DNA from: Lasiosphaeris hirsuta | Taxonomy: Eukaryota > Ascomycota > Sordariomycetes > Sordariales > Lasiosphaeriaceae | Assembly (NCBI GenBank): GCA_030549175.1 | Contig: JAUKUA010000001.1 | Location: 2,914,001-2,978,000, forward strand | Direction of reading: 5' to 3' | DNA length: 64,000 nucleotides | In this document: positions 45,826 to 59,457 of the stretch, in pieces | Layout: each line of letters starts with the position of its first letter | Position numbering within the stretch: position 1 is the stretch's first letter | The notes under the pieces: model-generated | Told to the model about the DNA's origin: nothing | Databases searched by the model: none | What the model saw: only the letters and a program-made list of their open reading frames with translations | Translations under genes and position numbers: made by a program

Positions 45826-48800
45826 CTTGTTGAACTTTCATAATACGTATAAAGGGTTGTGTCAGTTACAGTATGCTCAAGGTATTCTCGGGCGGCAAAG
45901 CTTCTTAAATGCCGAGAACTATTTAATGACGGGGCTCTCAGGGGCGCACACCGAAAAAGAGCGACATTACTACCAGCATCGAATGCAAGCAGACAGTAGG
46001 GTTGGACGAAGGTCTAGGCACCTCAGTTAGGTAGGTTACTAGGCTGAGTTTGCACTGCGGGTTCTCGTGCCCAAGAGGCGCTCCAATTCAGGTACGTACT
46101 GATTACCTCATATAAATAATAATGCTAAGATAAATCAAGACAATCAGAGAAAGTTGGTGATCGCCGTGAACCGACTCCGGCCCCGCCACCGTCTCGGTAG
46201 CCACACCAAATTTGCTGATGTGCCGTGACTCCCATCTGCGACCCGAAACGCCGGCGGAATTTCGACCGGAGCCGAGACTTTCGGCCCCGCTCGGTATCCC
46301 GAGTTTCCTCGACAGACATACTCTGTTTCATTGAAACGCCAGCTCCTAGGGAACTTGGCATCGCAATACAAGGTATGCCATTGATAAAATTGTCCATCAT
46401 TTCGCCCTGCGGGTCAGCGAAGTTGAGTGTCCGATTCAACTGCGGGCTTCTCTTATTTTGGAAATATCTTCTCGACATATATGACGACACCAACGCTTGT
46501 CAACGGCACCAACACATTCCAGGTTGCCAGCAAAAGTAACCGCTCAAAACACAATTTAGCGAGTTGCCTTGTTTGATGGCCGAACGCATGCTTCCTTAAA
46601 ACTCTAGCTATTGCCCTGGACTGTTTTGTATGTCCCACCGCTGGTTCTGTAGGACTCAGCTCAGCTGCCATGATGTTGAAGATATGAGTCGAAGTACCCT
46701 CTGCCCGTTGGAAAACGGATACTGAAATCCAACATAAAAATAGTCTAGATACCCTAATACCAATCCCATCGGCAGTGAGGTTATGTTGTTTGCTCTGTCT
46801 GCCGTGCACAAAACATGTATTATAAGAAATAATGGGGGCAAACACAACCGATATGGAAGGGCAGTACATGCCGCTGCAAGTTACCTAATGATAACCCTCT
46901 CGACCCTACCTAGGTAGGGTCGGGAAACACAGCCGTGAACGGAATATGATACTGACTGACAGCTAGCTGCAGGACCCTGGGCCTCGCTTCACAAGTCGAG
47001 GCCACCGGCTCGGGGCAAGCAGCGAGTTATAAGTGTGAATAAAACCCTGCTAGCTTTGACACAGATGCATGCCCTTCCCCAGAACATCCCCATTCTCAAC
47101 AAATGGAAGGGATACTGTTACTGTCCCGCATATGCTAATAATAGCAGACGGGTAGGTTACCGAAGATGGTCAAGCAATTGGGACAAACAGCAATCAACGG
47201 GCCGCCTGGGTGGCCATCGAATGCCACTGGGCGCCTTCGACTCAATCTGATCTCTGATGCGCAGTGTTTCAAGGGAGATATCTCGAGAGACCACCACTGG
47301 TGATTTGACCCATCGAGCGGCCCGGGGAGCGAGAAAATAGAACATGTACACACCTCGATGCAAGCCATGTTCTTTTTTTCCCCTCAACCCTCCGATGTCA
47401 AACGGGTGTAACCAGCGCGCGGCCGTAGCTGATGCCTCACAATTACACCCCATCAGTACCACAATTACCCGATCCTTTTGGTCGGGAACCTGTCAGATGC
47501 CAATGCACACACAAACGCCTCGTCGGCTCGACAGCATATTTTGGGGGATTTGGAGGACTGTGGCTGCCCGCGCGGCCAATCCACGCAGCCCTGCCCAGTG
47601 TCAGAGTGCCGCTTGACACCTCAAATAACACATTAGAAGATGCGGCACGATGGGAATTCGGAGTTGGGACCTATGTAAATATGTAAACCCACTTACAGGT
47701 TTTCCGACGGTGTCTGGGGTCGTGACTGGCGTTCTCGAAAACCCGGACGGGTGTACTTGCCTAATTGCCTCCCTGGGACAGTCACTCTGGGCCACTCTGA
47801 CAATGACCACCTTGGCCCGGCCAAATACACGGCCGGCATGCGAGGCGGGAGTGAAAGTCAGGCCATGTTCTGCACGGGGCGCGGGAGAAAAGACGCGAGT
47901 TAATTTATGGCCCCCCGCAAAATCGACAAGGCTGATCAAGATACATTGCTCTTGCCTGTAACTCATAGTGATGCCTGCTAAATGGGTAGCACAACAGATT
48001 GTACCCAAACTACACCCAGGGCCCCAGACTGCACACCGGATTTGATGGATTGGTCTGTTGTGGTCGCCGCTGGTCTTCTACTAAATACACCAAGAAACTC
48101 ACTCGATCCGCCGACGGGATCACGCAGGTGATGGCTGGAGCACCTGCAGACCTAGTTCACATAAGCCTGCCAGATCCATGTAAGCCGCGATTGGCCATCG
48201 GATGGGAAATATCAATGCCTCGGAGAAAACAAAAGAGAACCAATCCGTCAATGACGACTTATCCCGAGCGTCACGTTTTTAGGCGCCATTTTTGCCGCCA
48301 GTAAGAAGCTGCTACTAGCAGTACTTACCAGCAGCATTAGCAGTTGGCGAGAGGAAGGGTGAAGGCGCGGGAGCAACCGCTCTGGCGGCAATTCTGCGAA
48401 GGCCGTCACTTCAATATTGGTTCCCTCATCCACGGGCTTTCCTGGTTTCGCCCGCCGGGGCAATCCATGTCCACGGATAGCGTGGCTTGCGCGGCTGGCG
48501 CTTCGGGCCCGGCCTGGCTTCGATCATTCACCGCATTATCGCGTGTGCTCGTCTACAAGGTAAGGCGCCACAAGGATGCTGTCACGATCTGATCGCGCAT
48601 CGGCGTCTGTTTCAACTGCTTCGCGTCTACGGACCCGTGAACCGCGCGCCGTTGGCCGTGGCTGGCGAGGTCCGAAGCGGGCCTGCGTTGGCTCGACTTG
48701 GCTCTGCAACCCGCGCCGGTTTGAGGGCACTGTGCACAAGGCGCACACAGGATCCGAGTGAGGATTCGAGTTCATCCGTTGCGCGCGCGCGCAACGTGGA

Positions 48801-49947
48801 GGAGCTGCAATGGAGGCCAAGGCTCTTGGAGGAAACAGTTGTCACGATCCATTGGGTACATGTGCTTGAGATTGTCGCCGGCTTTGAATCCCGCTCGCCG
48901 CCCCGCCGTTTTGTCCTCTGTATAATTCGCTGTGTTGCGAGACTCGTCAGGTCGGAGAGAGAGCGAAAAGATTGTCCCAATCTTGTGAGGTTGCGAGGGC
49001 GGCAGGGGTCTGTCGAGCGAGCCAAATGGTAGCGCATGCCTGGGGCGGGCGTTTAAACGCAGTGTGACTCTCGCAGTGATTGGTCCCACCGGACCAGGGT
49101 CTCACGCATATGATCTATTTTCGAGCGGCTATTTCACGGTGCGAGTCTGCGAGTCGTCTGCTCTCCCGCCTCTGCTGCCCCTCTGCCCCTCCTTGGCTGT
49201 CTCTGACTGCCTCTGCTGGCTCGCTGGGCCCCGCGCTGACCACTCACAGCGCCTTCCCGCCGACCACCGACCGTCCGCCAACAACGTTCGCTGCTCCAAT
49301 CTTGTCAGGGTTCCAGGGCCAGGCGCTTAAAAATATAGCATCGCACTGCAGCCGGAAAGGCGAGCTTCCAGAGGGCAGCTGCATGCGGCATGGCGCCCTC
49401 CTCCTCTCAGCGCGCCCTCGTCCTCTGTCTCCCTGTACTTTCTTGTGTTCCCTGCGCTTCCTGTGCTCCCTGCCGCGGGACGGCCACGACAGGACAGGGG
49501 GGAGTGCTCCTCGCGCTCGTGCTAGCTCATGGTGTGTGGGAGCGGGCGTGTGTAAATGCGGGTGAGGGTGTGTTGCCCAAGATGCAGTCCTGCCGGTCCC
49601 CAAGGTCCCAGATAGCTGGCTGTTTAAAAAAACCAATTGATCCCCCCTTGCCTACCTGCGTCCGTCTCACTGGTGTTCATATTTCATATCCGTCATTGAT
49701 GTTGTTGGTTCGGCCTCGAGTATGAGCTCGACCGTTCCTAGTCGTTCTATGTTGCCGTGATCCATTCTTGATCCATTCTCACCCCCCACATTGTGATCTG
49801 CGATCATGTCCCGGTAGCAGGTCCACTGCCGTTGCATTTCAACTGTCGTGTCCATCTCGCTCCTCCCGAGTCGGGTACAGGATACTAGAAGAATAGAAGG
49901 AGCGAAAAGGAGGAGAGAAAGACCAAGGAAGGAACTTGACATTCGAG
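45826..49947. other. 4.1-kb gene-poor region
   Basis: It lies between the divergent D-amino-acid oxidase and Gln-rich protein genes. I see no convincing gene; open frames such as the 181-codon one at 48487-49032 have no motif and are contradicted by overlapping frames on the other strand. A 22-bp palindrome lies at 46901-46922. The CT-rich region 49130-49460 and the stretch before 49948 look like a promoter and leader. Confidence 0.5.
46901..46922. repeat. 22-bp perfect palindrome
   Basis: Centre CCTAGG with arms CGACCCTA and TAGGGTCG; the whole 22 bp equals its reverse complement. It is built on the CCTAGG/GGTACC-type words common in Sordariomycete intergenic DNA. Confidence 0.9.
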
Positions 49948-50323
49948 ATGTCGGCGCCACCCCCATCAGGCGGAGGCTTCTCCCTCTTCCCCAACACCAG
50001 CAGCAGCCCCCGACCGCCCTCCAGAAACCAGCCCACGAGGCCGAGAGCCGCAACTCCCCAGGGACGGCCATCCTTCTCGACAGAAGCAACTCCTCCCCGC
50101 GCCGGAAGGCAAACATCTGTGAGGAGAACGTCGTCGGTGCGCGAAGGGAAGCAAAGGCAGCAGACAACATCCAACAACCCTTGGCAGCACGCCCTGGATG
50201 CCCGAAACAACACACAGCAGCATGACCAGCAACAACATGAACAACATCAATATGAGCAACAACAGATCGAGCAGCAGCAGTACGAGCAGTACCAATATGA
50301 GCAGCAGCAACACCACCACCAGC

Positions 50324-50361
<38 letters not shown>

Positions 50362-52188
50362 CCACACCATCCCCAGCTCACCCTAGACACCCGAGTTCCC
50401 GGCCAGGTACCAGCAGAGATCTTCTCCACCGACACAGCTATAACCGATGCCTCGCACCGAGTGATTGACGTGCCGCCCCGGTGCGAGACCGCCCTCTCCG
50501 AAGCCCAGACACTGGTCCGCAGCCCCAGCACCCGGTCCCGGGGCTCCATCCGCAAACCCCCTCTCACCTACGTCCCGGGCGGCAGCGGCGGCGGCAACAA
50601 CAACGCCTACGCTTATGGCGGCCCCTCCGCGCTGAACCCGTCCGCCGCCGAGCAGCAGCAACAGCAACAGGCTGCTGCAATCCGCTCCATGTTCCCCCAG
50701 TACAACCCCGAGCTTCCACTGGACCGACAGGAGTATTACCCGATGCAGGCCAGCCCCGTCCATCTCCCGCAGTCCGCCATCAGCAGGCCCATGTATTCGC
50801 CGCGGAGCGTCGAGCGCCCGCACAGCCCGGGAGTGCCAGTAGCAAGCCCGGGACCTCCGACGGGCTCATCAAGCCAATGGCCCGGCCACGGGCCCGCCGG
50901 CAGCACGCGGAACGGCGTCAGCGGCGGGCGGAGCTACGAACCCCCTTCGATCCCCGACGTCAGCACGACTGAGGAGCTCCGCTCGCTGTGGAAGGTGGCC
51001 AATGGGTGGAAGGCGTCGTCGCTCGAGGGGCGCATCTTCTGCCTCAAGATGACGTCGGAGCGCGACGCCCCCATCTACACACTCATGTCAGCATCATCGC
51101 AGCCCTTTTACTCGCTGCGCGTCGACCCGACCTCAGCCTCCGCATACGTCTCGCTCTCGCGGTACGACCCCAACAAGCCGTTCAAGGGCCCCAAGCCCTC
51201 CTCCATCACATCCGTCGACACCGCCCGCGCCGGAAACTCGCCCTCCCCATCGCCGAGCACTTCGTCGCCGAGCAAGGCAGAGCTCAAGGAGCAAAGACAT
51301 GACGCCAAGTACTGGCAGGAGGTCCTCGGCACCCAGCTCGAAGAGGCCTCGCGCAAGCAGCCGCCCAACGACGGGCTCGTGGCCCAGCTGTGGCCCGCCG
51401 CCGCCGCCCGGCTCGCCGCCGACCGCGCCAACGACGCCACCACCGTCGCACTGGCCGAGCACGAGTGCGCGCGCCTCGTGTGGGACGCCGACTCGGGCAA
51501 CCACTTCCTCGTGCACCCGGCTCTGGCCATGCCCTTCTGCGTGACAGTCGAGCGCAACGCGGCCTTCAGCCGCACCGAGTACACGCTCGAGCACCTCGAG
51601 TCGCCCGTGCACCTGGGGCGGCTGACGCGCGACGGGACGGGGGCGGGCTGGCTCGAGGTCGATACGAGCATCGCGGCCAAGGTGGACGCCGTCTACCTTG
51701 TCGACGTGGTCGTGGCGGCGCTCGTGCTCGTCGCGCACTCGGACACGCTGTTCACCCAGGTCGAGGTGTTTGAGCCGCCGCCCGTCCTCGGCGGGGCCGA
51801 CGGCAGCCTGTCGCCGTCCAAGCGCGACCGCCGCAGCAGCAAGGGCAGCCGTACGAGCCGGCTCAGCCGGGCGAGCAAGCGCGACAGCCGCCGCGAGGAG
51901 CGCGATCGGCAAAAGGAGGTGGCGGTGGCCGAGAAGAACAAGAAGCCGGCCAAGAGCCGCCTCGAGCAGTTCGAGATGGACCTCGAGAGCCAGGCCAGCG
52001 AGCTCGGCAAGTCGATTGACAAGACGCGCGAAAAGGAAAAGGACAAGGTGCCCGGGCTGGCGCGGGGCGTCATTGCCGTGCTGACCATCACCTTCAAGTG
52101 CATCATATGGTGCTTCACAATAGCATTCAAGACCCTGACGGCTATGATTGGAGGGCTAGCGAGGTGTCTGGGGTCAGACAAGTTCTGA
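49948..52188 (+). CDS. Conserved fungal protein with poly-Gln N-terminus and C-terminal membrane segment
   Basis: A single exon encodes 746 residues from MSAPPPSGGGFSLFP to TGA. Residues 1-90 are Pro/Ser/Arg-rich. Residues about 85-145 are a Gln/Glu/Tyr/His repeat with a run of Gln encoded by CAA. A disordered Pro-rich part extends to about 330. A folded region lies at about 335-610, opened by STTEELRSLWKVANGWKASS and containing FCLKMTSERDAPIYTL, a split made by a Ser/Pro insert, and a beta-rich end (YTLEHLESPVHLGRLTRDG). The C-terminus has a basic stretch (about 625-690) and then a hydrophobic segment (VIAVLTITFKCIIWCFTIAF). I recognise the layout as common in Pezizomycotina but know no function. 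The membrane anchor at the C-terminus is inferred from hydrophobicity only. Confidence 0.8.
50323..50361. repeat. (CAA)13 microsatellite coding for poly-Gln
   Basis: In-frame trinucleotide tract within the Gln-rich protein gene; likely polymorphic in length between strains. Confidence 0.9.
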
Positions 52189-52522
52189 GAGAGCTTGATT
52201 GGATAGACAAGGAGACGTAATGTCGCCCCTTGAAAATATCAGGGAGTTGCGGCGGTTTGGGAAGACCTGCTATTGTTCGGGTTAAAGGACAAGATGTACA
52301 TTGGAAGTGGGGAAACCCGGAAATATCAAGGGAAATCATGGGTCATGATGGAATATTGGATATATACTCTCTGGCGTTGGGTATTTTTGCATATGGTAAT
52401 AAGCTACCACATACCACTGAGCGAAAGCCAGACTTGTCGTCACTCATATCCCGTCCTCGGAAAACCTGGATAAATCAACCAAGGCAAAACAAAGAAAGAA
52501 GAAAAAACAAGCAGACTGCTCG
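52189..52522. other. Convergent intergenic Gln-rich protein / UTP11
   Basis: Shared 3' flank; AT-rich; nothing else recognised. Confidence 0.6.
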
Positions 52523-53394
52523 TTACCTCTTCCTCTCACGAACTTTGATCCTGTCTCCGTTCTTCGTGATGCCTCCTGACGTCGCTGTTTTGGCCATCTT
52601 CGCCTGTTGCAGTTCGAGCTCGTACTCGGCGTTTGCCAGCGCCCTAAGCCTTTTCCTTGCGGCTTGCAGTTTCCGCTTTAGCTTCTCGATATGCTTTGCT
52701 TTCTTGGCTGCCTCTTTTGCCTTCTCGTCGTCCTTCTTGTCGTCTTTCTCATCGGCCTCGCTCTCCCACGTCGGATCATCGTCGCTTGCTGTGTGTTTCT
52801 GGGCCTTCTCCCTCTCCTCCTTCCCATCACAAAACACAATCTTTCTCGGTTTTACGCTCCCGCTCGGCCCCGTCATATCATCATCGTCGTCATCGTCATC
52901 ATCACCGTCACCAGCCCCCTCCCACGAGCCGCCGGCAAGAATGAAGCGCTCCTCCAACTCCTTCACCTCCCTCGCGGCCACATTACGAAGCGTGCGTAGG
53001 TATCCGAGATCCTGTGTTTTGAGAAGGCGCACCATGTCGACATTCATGGCGCGGTTGCCGCGGTCGCCCTCGACGGTGCCGGTGAAGCGTTTGCCCGAGG
53101 TGATGCGGGCGCCGGGCCCTTTCCGCGACATCATGCCGAAGTAGAACTCATCCTCGTTGCGATCGGCCACCTTCTCGCGCAGCGACTTTAGAACTGCCTT
53201 CTTCTTGCTGTAGTCCTTGGCGCGCTTCTGGTAGTCCTTCTTCTTCTCGAGAAGACCGAGGCGCTGCCGCTCGAGCGGCTGAGCGCGCTCGCGATGGGCG
53301 CGTCGTTGGACGCTGAGACATTGTTAGAACTGGTAAGAATTATCGCGAGAGTGAGGGGGAGAGAGGCTGCATACCTGTTACGTAGTGACGACAT
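52523..53394 (-). CDS. UTP11: U3 snoRNA-associated protein Utp11, small-subunit processome
   Basis: A 20-nt first exon (53394-53375, MSSLRN) is joined to exon 53312-52523, giving 269 residues. The N-terminal half is the family core: [34 protein letters not shown], then [11 protein letters not shown] and the region ending [20 protein letters not shown]. An acidic insert (nine Asp) at about 135-145 and a basic helical C-terminus ([20 protein letters not shown], ending VRERKR) follow. Utp11 is part of the nucleolar SSU processome that releases 18S rRNA from the pre-rRNA. The intron after a few codons is typical for ribosome biogenesis genes in filamentous fungi. The stop is TAA. Confidence 0.93.
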
Positions 53395-54508
53395 GGTTGC
53401 TGGGGGGTGTGAATGCTGCTTGCTAGATCCGAATTGCGGGCAGCTTGAAGTCGTCAGAGCGTCGATGGTCCAAAAATTTCAGGACTGATAAGGATAAGGA
53501 ATTATTACCCTTGTGGCTGCCCCACACACCATAGAGGCTCGGAGTTTTGGGGGTGGGGGCTTGGCTCGGGCTTGGCAAGTCACGCTAGCTTTTCCAACAA
53601 TGGAACCAGTGGAAGTTCAACCTCGAAGACCACAGACAACTTCTGGCCCTCCAGTTCACTCTTTATCGTGAGACTTCATGTCATTGACATAAAGTGGCCA
53701 GCCAATCACGGAAAATATCAGTATATTTCAATTTCAGTATCTTCTTTTTGGCCAGTCCAGGAATCAGAGATGAACAGCCTCCTTCCACCCACCAATTGCT
53801 CATGAGGTTTTTCTAGCAGCCCACCCAGTTCAACTAGTGTCGATACTGATCTCCCGGGGATGTGTTCCGGGCACCGCCCGGTGGGTAGCGGAAGTTATAA
53901 CACGTGCATATGCACCCAGCGTCTCCATGGCGCTCCACGACGGAAGATGGTGTGCTGAAACGCACCTGGCTTTTTTCCTACTCATTTCATTGAGCTGCCA
54001 CTTGAGTTTCTCAAAAATAAGAGAAATTGATCTCGTATTTGGACGTGGCACAAATGCACGAGGCGGATCAGCAAGTGCCAGCAAGTTGTCCAAGCGGGCC
54101 CGCAGCGGCCCCAAGCAGTCTGACAGGTAAGGATGCCAGGGGTCATCATCCTTTACAGGAACCGCTGTGGGTGCTTGCAGGTTTGGTGGGGATCCATTGA
54201 GAGCTTGTTGGACGCCAGGGACGCCGAAAAAAAAAAAAACCAAAAAAACAAGTTTTTGCCGCGTTGCACACTCGTCAAGCAAGTGAGAGTCGGGGGCGTG
54301 TTTTAGCCTGAGCAGCCGCAGCCCGCGTCAGTTGATGTCTCCTCGACTGGTCTTTTCCCATTTGATCTCGTCTTCAATTCCTCGAGACGGTTATTCCTAC
54401 CATTGAATGGATAGGCCCGCATTATTTTTTGGTTTCTCTACACTCGCTTTGTTGCATCATCTTTCTTAATGCTCTTGGTTACCAGTTCTGCTATCTCTCC
54501 TTTTATTG
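53395..54508. other. Divergent promoter region UTP11 / GH47 mannosidase
   Basis: Non-coding between divergent starts. An A-rich run lies near 54227-54250 and a CT-rich leader at about 54420-54505. A 150-codon frame at 53830-54282 (minus) has no motif and is not called. Confidence 0.5.
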
Positions 54509-56373
<1,865 letters not shown>

Positions 56374-56733
56374 AGAGTGTTTAACAATTGTACGTGTACA
56401 GGGTTTGGGGAAAAGCATCAATGGTATCAGGAATTTGGGGTAAACGAACAAATAATGGGGGCGCATCGGTTGGATATACGCGACTTCCGGGACAGTCCTT
56501 TGTGTGGTTTGGACCCTCAGTCACATCACCCCATGTAGAAAACACAAACATGTAACTGTAGTATATCACCACTGGCTGTAGCAACTTGTTTCTTTTAAAC
56601 CACGTAGTAGGCTAAAATTTCCGTGTATTGTGACGCCGGCTTCCCGCACCCAGTTTTAAAAGCCAGTACTAGAGATCCGTTTTGGGATCATTTTTATCTC
56701 CCTGCCACTTTTGGTACGCCGTCACGCTTTTCC
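56374..56733. other. Convergent intergenic mannosidase / Maf
   Basis: Shared 3' flank; nothing else recognised. Confidence 0.6.
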
Positions 56734-57638
56734 CTACTCATCATCACCCTCCTCTTCCTCCTCGTCTTCAGTCTCGCCCTGTCTAAATACTACCTTCTCG
56801 CACAGCTGCAAGCACTTTCTCACCGGCAACCCAATCACATTATCAACCGACCCCTCAATTCTGTCAACCAAGATCATACCACCCACCCCCTGAAGGGCGT
56901 AGCCTCCGGCCTTATCGGCCCCCTCCCTCGTCTTGACGTAGCTCTGGATTACATCGTCTGGCAGCCCGTCGTCCGCCGCGGCAAAGTACACCTTGGTCTC
57001 CTCGGTGTGCCCGGCGATCTCATAGCCGGGGTGGCTCGCGTCGGCCTTGGGCGCGAGCGCATACACGGCCGTCAGTACGCGGTGCACGCGCGTGTCGCGC
57101 AGGTGGCACAGCGTGCGCAGGTGGTCAGCCTCGTTGCGCGGCTTCTCGAGCACCTGGCCCGAGCGCGTGGCGATGACCGTATCGGCGGCGATGACAAGCG
57201 CCGGGTCCGCCGGCACGGGGCCGCCCGACGCCACCGCGGCCTCCTGGGCGGCGATGGCGGCGGCGTAGACTTCGAGGCACTTGCGGCGCGCCGTCGCCGC
57301 GACGTATTCTTCGGGGGTATGGGTGGACTTATCGAGATCCTCGGGTTGCATCGAGGGGAAGATTTCGAGGTTGAGGAGGCCGACCTGGAGGGGGAAGGTC
57401 AGGATTGGTTCGGGGATGGGTTGTATACGGGGCGAGGACTTGCCTGGTTGAGGAGGGCCTTGCGTCGGGGCGAGGCAGAGGCGAGTATTACTCTCTTATC
57501 GCTGAGGTGTGTTAGGATGGGGAGCTCCAGAGGGTAGGGGCCCCTCTTGATCGGGGCGCTCTGCCGAAGCTTGATGCCGTGGGCCGCGGCCGCCGTGATA
57601 TAATCCGGCGGGGGATCTGACGGGTTTGTGAGGTCCAT
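56734..57638 (-). CDS. Maf-family nucleoside triphosphate pyrophosphatase (ASMTL-like)
   Basis: Exons 57638-57444 and 57384-56734 give 281 residues. The Maf signature ILASASPRRKALL is at residues 51-63. Further family marks are PEEYVAATARRKC, LVIAADTVI with the catalytic Asp, and the C-terminal GGYALQGVGGMILVDRIEG and NVIGLPV. Such enzymes hydrolyse dTTP, UTP and modified pyrimidine triphosphates to monophosphates. The N-terminal 45 residues and the acidic tail (EDEEEEEGDDE) are fungal additions. The single intron begins with GC instead of GT (CAG|GCAAGT) and ends CTCCAG; splicing there joins the signature to VGLLNLEIFPSMQPEDLD, as the family requires. Confidence 0.9.
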
Positions 57639-57969
57639 GATGCTTGTTGTAAATGACCACTTAACCCAAGTATTCTCAGTGTAACGGAAGGTCTTGAGAT
57701 GCTACCAACAGGCCGGGACGATGGGGGCTCCGGTCTGTGTTATAGCGGGGTGACAGTGCAATTTAGGAACCGTTCGGAGCCCCGCTCAACTTTAAGCTGC
57801 GTCATTGTTAGCTTTTTCTTATCACCAACGACTTACCCGTTTTAACTTCAATCTCTATCCGTCATCTAGGTATATGAAGGCCTCTGCTATCCCCTCGGTA
57901 CCTATAATACAATACAAATACACTACTATACAGCTTTCATGCTCTGTGCAAGCCTGCACCGAGCCCTAT
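57639..57969. other. Intergenic Maf promoter / threonyl-tRNA synthetase 3' flank
   Basis: Two minus-strand genes in tandem; no distinct element seen. Confidence 0.6.
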
Positions 57970-59457
57970 TCATTGATACGCGTTTACCTTACCCAGCATA
58001 AACAGCTTGAGCTCCTCGGGCATCATCTCCAGTGCCTTTTCGGCCTTCTCAGCCAGCTGGTCGCCAGCCTGGGGAATCCCCGTGGCATCAACTGTGACGG
58101 AACCCTTGGCGACGTTCTTTGGGCCAACCACAATAATCATGCCATACCCCTTCGTTTTCGCCTCACGCACCTTGAGTTGGAGGCTGCGGGGGCTATCATC
58201 AATATCGATAGCAAGATTGGATGGCAAACACTCCGCATCATCATCGGCCGATGAGGCAGAAGTGACACCCAGCAGGACTTTCTGTGTGATTTGAGCCCAG
58301 TTCACAACAGGCTCGCTGTCGTTCACGGTGAGAATGATCCCTTGCCTGGGGTTTAACCAGAATGGCCATTTCCCGTCGTAGTGTTCTATCAGGAGCGCCA
58401 TGAGCCGCTCGACAGAACCTAGAACGGCGCGGTGCACAAGCACCGGCCTGACAGGTCCCGAAACAGCAAGCAACTCTGGGTCAGTGGTGGTTTCGCCTCT
58501 CTGTTCTACCTCCGGAGCTGGAGACTGATACTCTAGCTCGAACCGCTTGGGGAGCTGGAAGTCCAACTGGATTGTGGCTGTCTGGTGTTCCTTCCCATCT
58601 GAATCTTTGAGTATAATATCAATCTTAGGCCCGTAAAATGCCCCGTCACCCTCATTTAGAGTCCATGTTTGGCCACAGGCATCCAGCGCCCGCTTCAGTG
58701 CGCCCTCGGCCTGCTCCCAATCCTCCAGACTCCCTATGTAGTTCTCAAGCGGACGCGTGGAGAGCGCGAGCCGGTATGGGCCAAGGCGAAGGACCTTGTA
58801 CGCGACGCGAATAAAGTCGAGGGTCCGACGAATCTCATCCTCGATCTGGCTCGGCCGGCAGAATATATGCCCGTCGTCCTGATGAAACCGCCGCACGCGT
58901 GTTAAGCCACTTAGGGCACCCGAACTTTCGTTGCGGTGTAGGGGGCTGAAGTCGGCGTAGCGGATTGGCAGATCGCGGTAGCTGCGCCTCTGCGAGGCGA
59001 AGATGAGGCAGTGGCCGGGGCAGTTCATGGGTTTGAGCCCATACTCGGCTTCCTCGCCACCAGGGCTGCCATCCTCAGCGGCGTCGGCGCGCGAGGGGGA
59101 GGTGCTCGTCACGGTGAACATGTCGTCGGCATAGTTCTCGAGGTGACCCGACTTGGCCCATAGGGCCTTCTTGTAAATGGTTGGAGTGATGACTTCTTGG
59201 AAACCATAGCGGACGTAATGCTTTCTCAAGAAGGAGACGAGACGGTTGAAGATGCGCGTACCATTGGGGAGGAATATGGGCGAACCGGGACTGTAGATGG
59301 ATGTCGTGAAGAGCTCCTGTTGTAGACCGAGATTCCGGTGATCGGCTGGCGGTTTCGGGAGCGGGCTGGGGCACGACGAGCACATGCGGAAAGGAACCGC
59401 TCGTGGGCACCTTAGAAGCGCCTGCGAAGTCAGTCGCGGCGCTCGCAAGAAGCGCAT
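57970..59457 (-). CDS. MST1: Threonyl-tRNA synthetase, mitochondrial
   Basis: A single exon encodes 495 residues. The start is ATG 59457 (MRFLRAPRLTS), giving an Arg-rich, acid-free N-terminus suited to mitochondrial import. The protein lacks the TGS and editing domains and starts the class II catalytic core at about residue 40, as in yeast Mst1. Visible are motif 1 (about 70-105, RHYVRYGFQEVITP-like segment), NCPGHCLIF, motif 2 (RNESSGALSGLTRVRRFHQD), YGPKIDIILKD and motif 3 (LVHRAVLGSVERLMALL). The C-terminal anticodon-binding domain ends near residue 490. It charges mitochondrial tRNA-Thr. The stop is TGA. Confidence 0.93.
   Translation of the reverse strand: MRFLRAPRLTSQALLRCPRAVPFRMCSSCPSPLPKPPADHRNLGLQQELFTTSIYSPGSPIFLPNGTRIFNRLVSFLRKHYVRYGFQEVITPTIYKKALWAKSGHLENYADDMFTVTSTSPSRADAAEDGSPGGEEAEYGLKPMNCPGHCLIFASQRRSYRDLPIRYADFSPLHRNESSGALSGLTRVRRFHQDDGHIFCRPSQIEDEIRRTLDFIRVAYKVLRLGPYRLALSTRPLENYIGSLEDWEQAEGALKRALDACGQTWTLNEGDGAFYGPKIDIILKDSDGKEHQTATIQLDFQLPKRFELEYQSPAPEVEQRGETTTDPELLAVSGPVRPVLVHRAVLGSVERLMALLIEHYDGKWPFWLNPRQGIILTVNDSEPVVNWAQITQKVLLGVTSASSADDDAECLPSNLAIDIDDSPRSLQLKVREAKTKGYGMIIVVGPKNVAKGSVTVDATGIPQAGDQLAEKAEKALEMMPEELKLFMLGKVNAYQ

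Noticed and set aside
48487..49032. 181-codon open frame in the 46-50 kb spacer
   Set aside because: Arg/Ala-rich translation typical of GC-rich non-coding DNA, with competing frames on both strands.
49936..50370. Long Cys- or Val-rich open frames opposite the (CAA)n tract
   Set aside because: They are reverse-strand readings of the poly-Gln repeat, not genes.
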